Below, piece by piece: positions 5,448 through 6,384 of a DNA stretch of 6,384 nt (position 1 is its first letter; each line of letters begins with the position of its first letter). The position numbers and the translations under genes are program-made. Origin of the DNA: Thermoguttaceae bacterium (GTDB taxonomy: Bacteria > Planctomycetota > Planctomycetia > Pirellulales > Thermoguttaceae); NCBI GenBank assembly GCA_028695865.1, contig JAQVID010000204.1:1-6384 (forward strand). Reading direction: 5' to 3'. The notes below the pieces were generated by a model, which saw only the letters and a list, made by a program, of their open reading frames with translations, was not told the origin of the DNA and searched no databases.

Positions 5448-6383
5448 TTATTTATATCCGCCCGGCTGGAGTTCCGGGGGCAATGGCGAAGTGTAAGACG
5501 GACCGATCATCGTCTGGTGCTCGGCCTTGGCTTTTTCGACAAGAGCAGGTTCGTTAAACAGACGAATGCAGCCCAGGGCCATGACGGACGCGGCGGCCAA
5601 GGCGCCTTTATCGCCAATCGTTGTCCCCACTTGCGCCGTCATTTGCCATGAATGAAGCGTCGTGCCAATCGACGCGGTCGCGGCAAAAAATTGACCAGAC
5701 GGAACGATCTGACTCACGTCGCCCGCGTCTGTCGATACCGTCTGCTGTACCGGCCAGGATCGAGTGACCACATTAGTCGCGACCGGTGAGGCTTCCAGTG
5801 ATTTCATCAGTTCAGGATTGTTTCCTGACGCCAGAGCCAAAGCACTGGTTTTCTCGTCGGGTGCCAGTTGAGCAAAGAAAAGTCGCCCGAGTTTCTGATC
5901 CTCTTCGTCGAATTTGGGCCCCCCCAACTCAACAAAAGCATCGGCAAGTACCCGGGTGATGGTCGGATTGGGAGCCCAATCGCTTACAGCTCCGGCAATT
6001 TTGTATTCCATTTGCGTACCGGACATGAGCGCGGCCCCTCGGGCAACATCAATAACGCGGTCCAGAATCTCTTTCGCCTGAGCCAGCCGCGGAGCCCTGA
6101 TGTAATAGATCATGCGGGCACTTTCCGGGACAATATTGGGAACCTTGGCTCCCGGCTCAAGATAGGCGAAATGAATGCGTGCTTGCTGAATAATATGTTC
6201 GCGTAAATAATTAACCCCAATGTTCATCAATTCACAACCGTCAAGAGCACTGCGACCTTTTTCAGGAGCGCCGCCGGCGTGAGACGCGATTCCCTTGAAC
6301 GAGAAAATAATCGAATAACGGGCAATCCACGGGTCGGGCGCAACGATGTTTTTGTCGGCTCCATGCCACAGAATGGCGGTATC
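5448..6383 (-). CDS. M20-family amidohydrolase, AbgB (aminobenzoyl-glutamate hydrolase subunit B)-like, 5' end missing
   Basis: The 311 C-terminal residues of a metallo-amidohydrolase; the frame stays open to the right edge, so the N-terminus and the first metal ligands are outside the window. Near the visible start is the dimerisation-domain signature FSFKGIASHAGGAPEKGRSA, followed within a few residues by LMNIGVNYLREH, and then VPNIVPESARMIYYIRAP. Near the C-terminus STDAGDVSQIVPS and GTTLHSWQ, the latter containing a probable metal-binding His, match M20D/AbgB-type enzymes, which cleave amide bonds such as that in p-aminobenzoyl-glutamate or N-acyl amino acids. In-frame TTG/ATG codons near 6230 are internal: the signature upstream of them is conserved. 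It ends with TAA at 5448-5450, 113 bp before the deacetylase ATG on the same strand. Substrate unknown; the pairing with a deacetylase suggests processing of N-acylated compounds, an inference only. Confidence 0.88.
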   Translation of the reverse strand, partial: DTAILWHGADKNIVAPDPWIARYSIIFSFKGIASHAGGAPEKGRSALDGCELMNIGVNYLREHIIQQARIHFAYLEPGAKVPNIVPESARMIYYIRAPRLAQAKEILDRVIDVARGAALMSGTQMEYKIAGAVSDWAPNPTITRVLADAFVELGGPKFDEEDQKLGRLFFAQLAPDEKTSALALASGNNPELMKSLEASPVATNVVTRSWPVQQTVSTDAGDVSQIVPSGQFFAATASIGTTLHSWQMTAQVGTTIGDKGALAAASVMALGCIRLFNEPALVEKAKAEHQTMIGPSYTSPLPPELQPGGYK

Positions 6384-6384
6384 G

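Overview
The window holds five protein genes in two facing groups, separated by about 1.5 kb of repeat-rich, apparently non-coding DNA. Base composition is moderate. The fused sugar-binding/AraC regulator type, the sugar-acid enzyme and the heavy load of structured intergenic repeats suggest a free-living heterotroph. I would guess the Planctomycetes-Verrucomicrobia-Lentisphaerae neighbourhood or a similar environmental phylum, but no marker gene is present and this assignment is weak.

Left part (1-3041, plus strand): the 3' end of a XylR-type regulator (LacI-like sensor plus AraC DNA-binding domain) is followed by a good sigma-70-like promoter overlapping its stop codon. Next come a 12-helix MFS transporter and, overlapping it by 4 bp (ATGA), an enolase-superfamily acid-sugar dehydratase of the galactonate dehydratase type. 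Together they look like a small catabolic unit: the regulator senses a sugar or sugar acid, the transporter imports it, and the dehydratase converts it to a 2-keto-3-deoxy acid.

Middle (3042-4524): I see no credible gene here. A 355-bp sequence occurs twice in direct orientation, identical by eye (3246-3600 and 4007-4361). Each copy contains a 26-bp perfect inverted repeat. A second module of about 60-75 bp, itself able to fold, occurs four times in the order forward, reverse, reverse, forward around the two bodies. A 15-bp perfect hairpin, a 16-bp tandem duplication and a branched fold next to the downstream stop codon complete the region. It resembles a cluster of non-autonomous REP/MITE-like elements between two converging transcription units.

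Right part (4525-6384, minus strand): a 5'-truncated M20-family amidohydrolase (AbgB-like) is transcribed toward a PIG-L/LmbE-type zinc deacetylase, with 113 bp between them that contain a UUCG-loop hairpin followed by a U-rich stretch. Both enzymes hydrolyse amide bonds, so a shared role in deacylating N-acylated compounds is possible, but the substrate cannot be read from the sequence.
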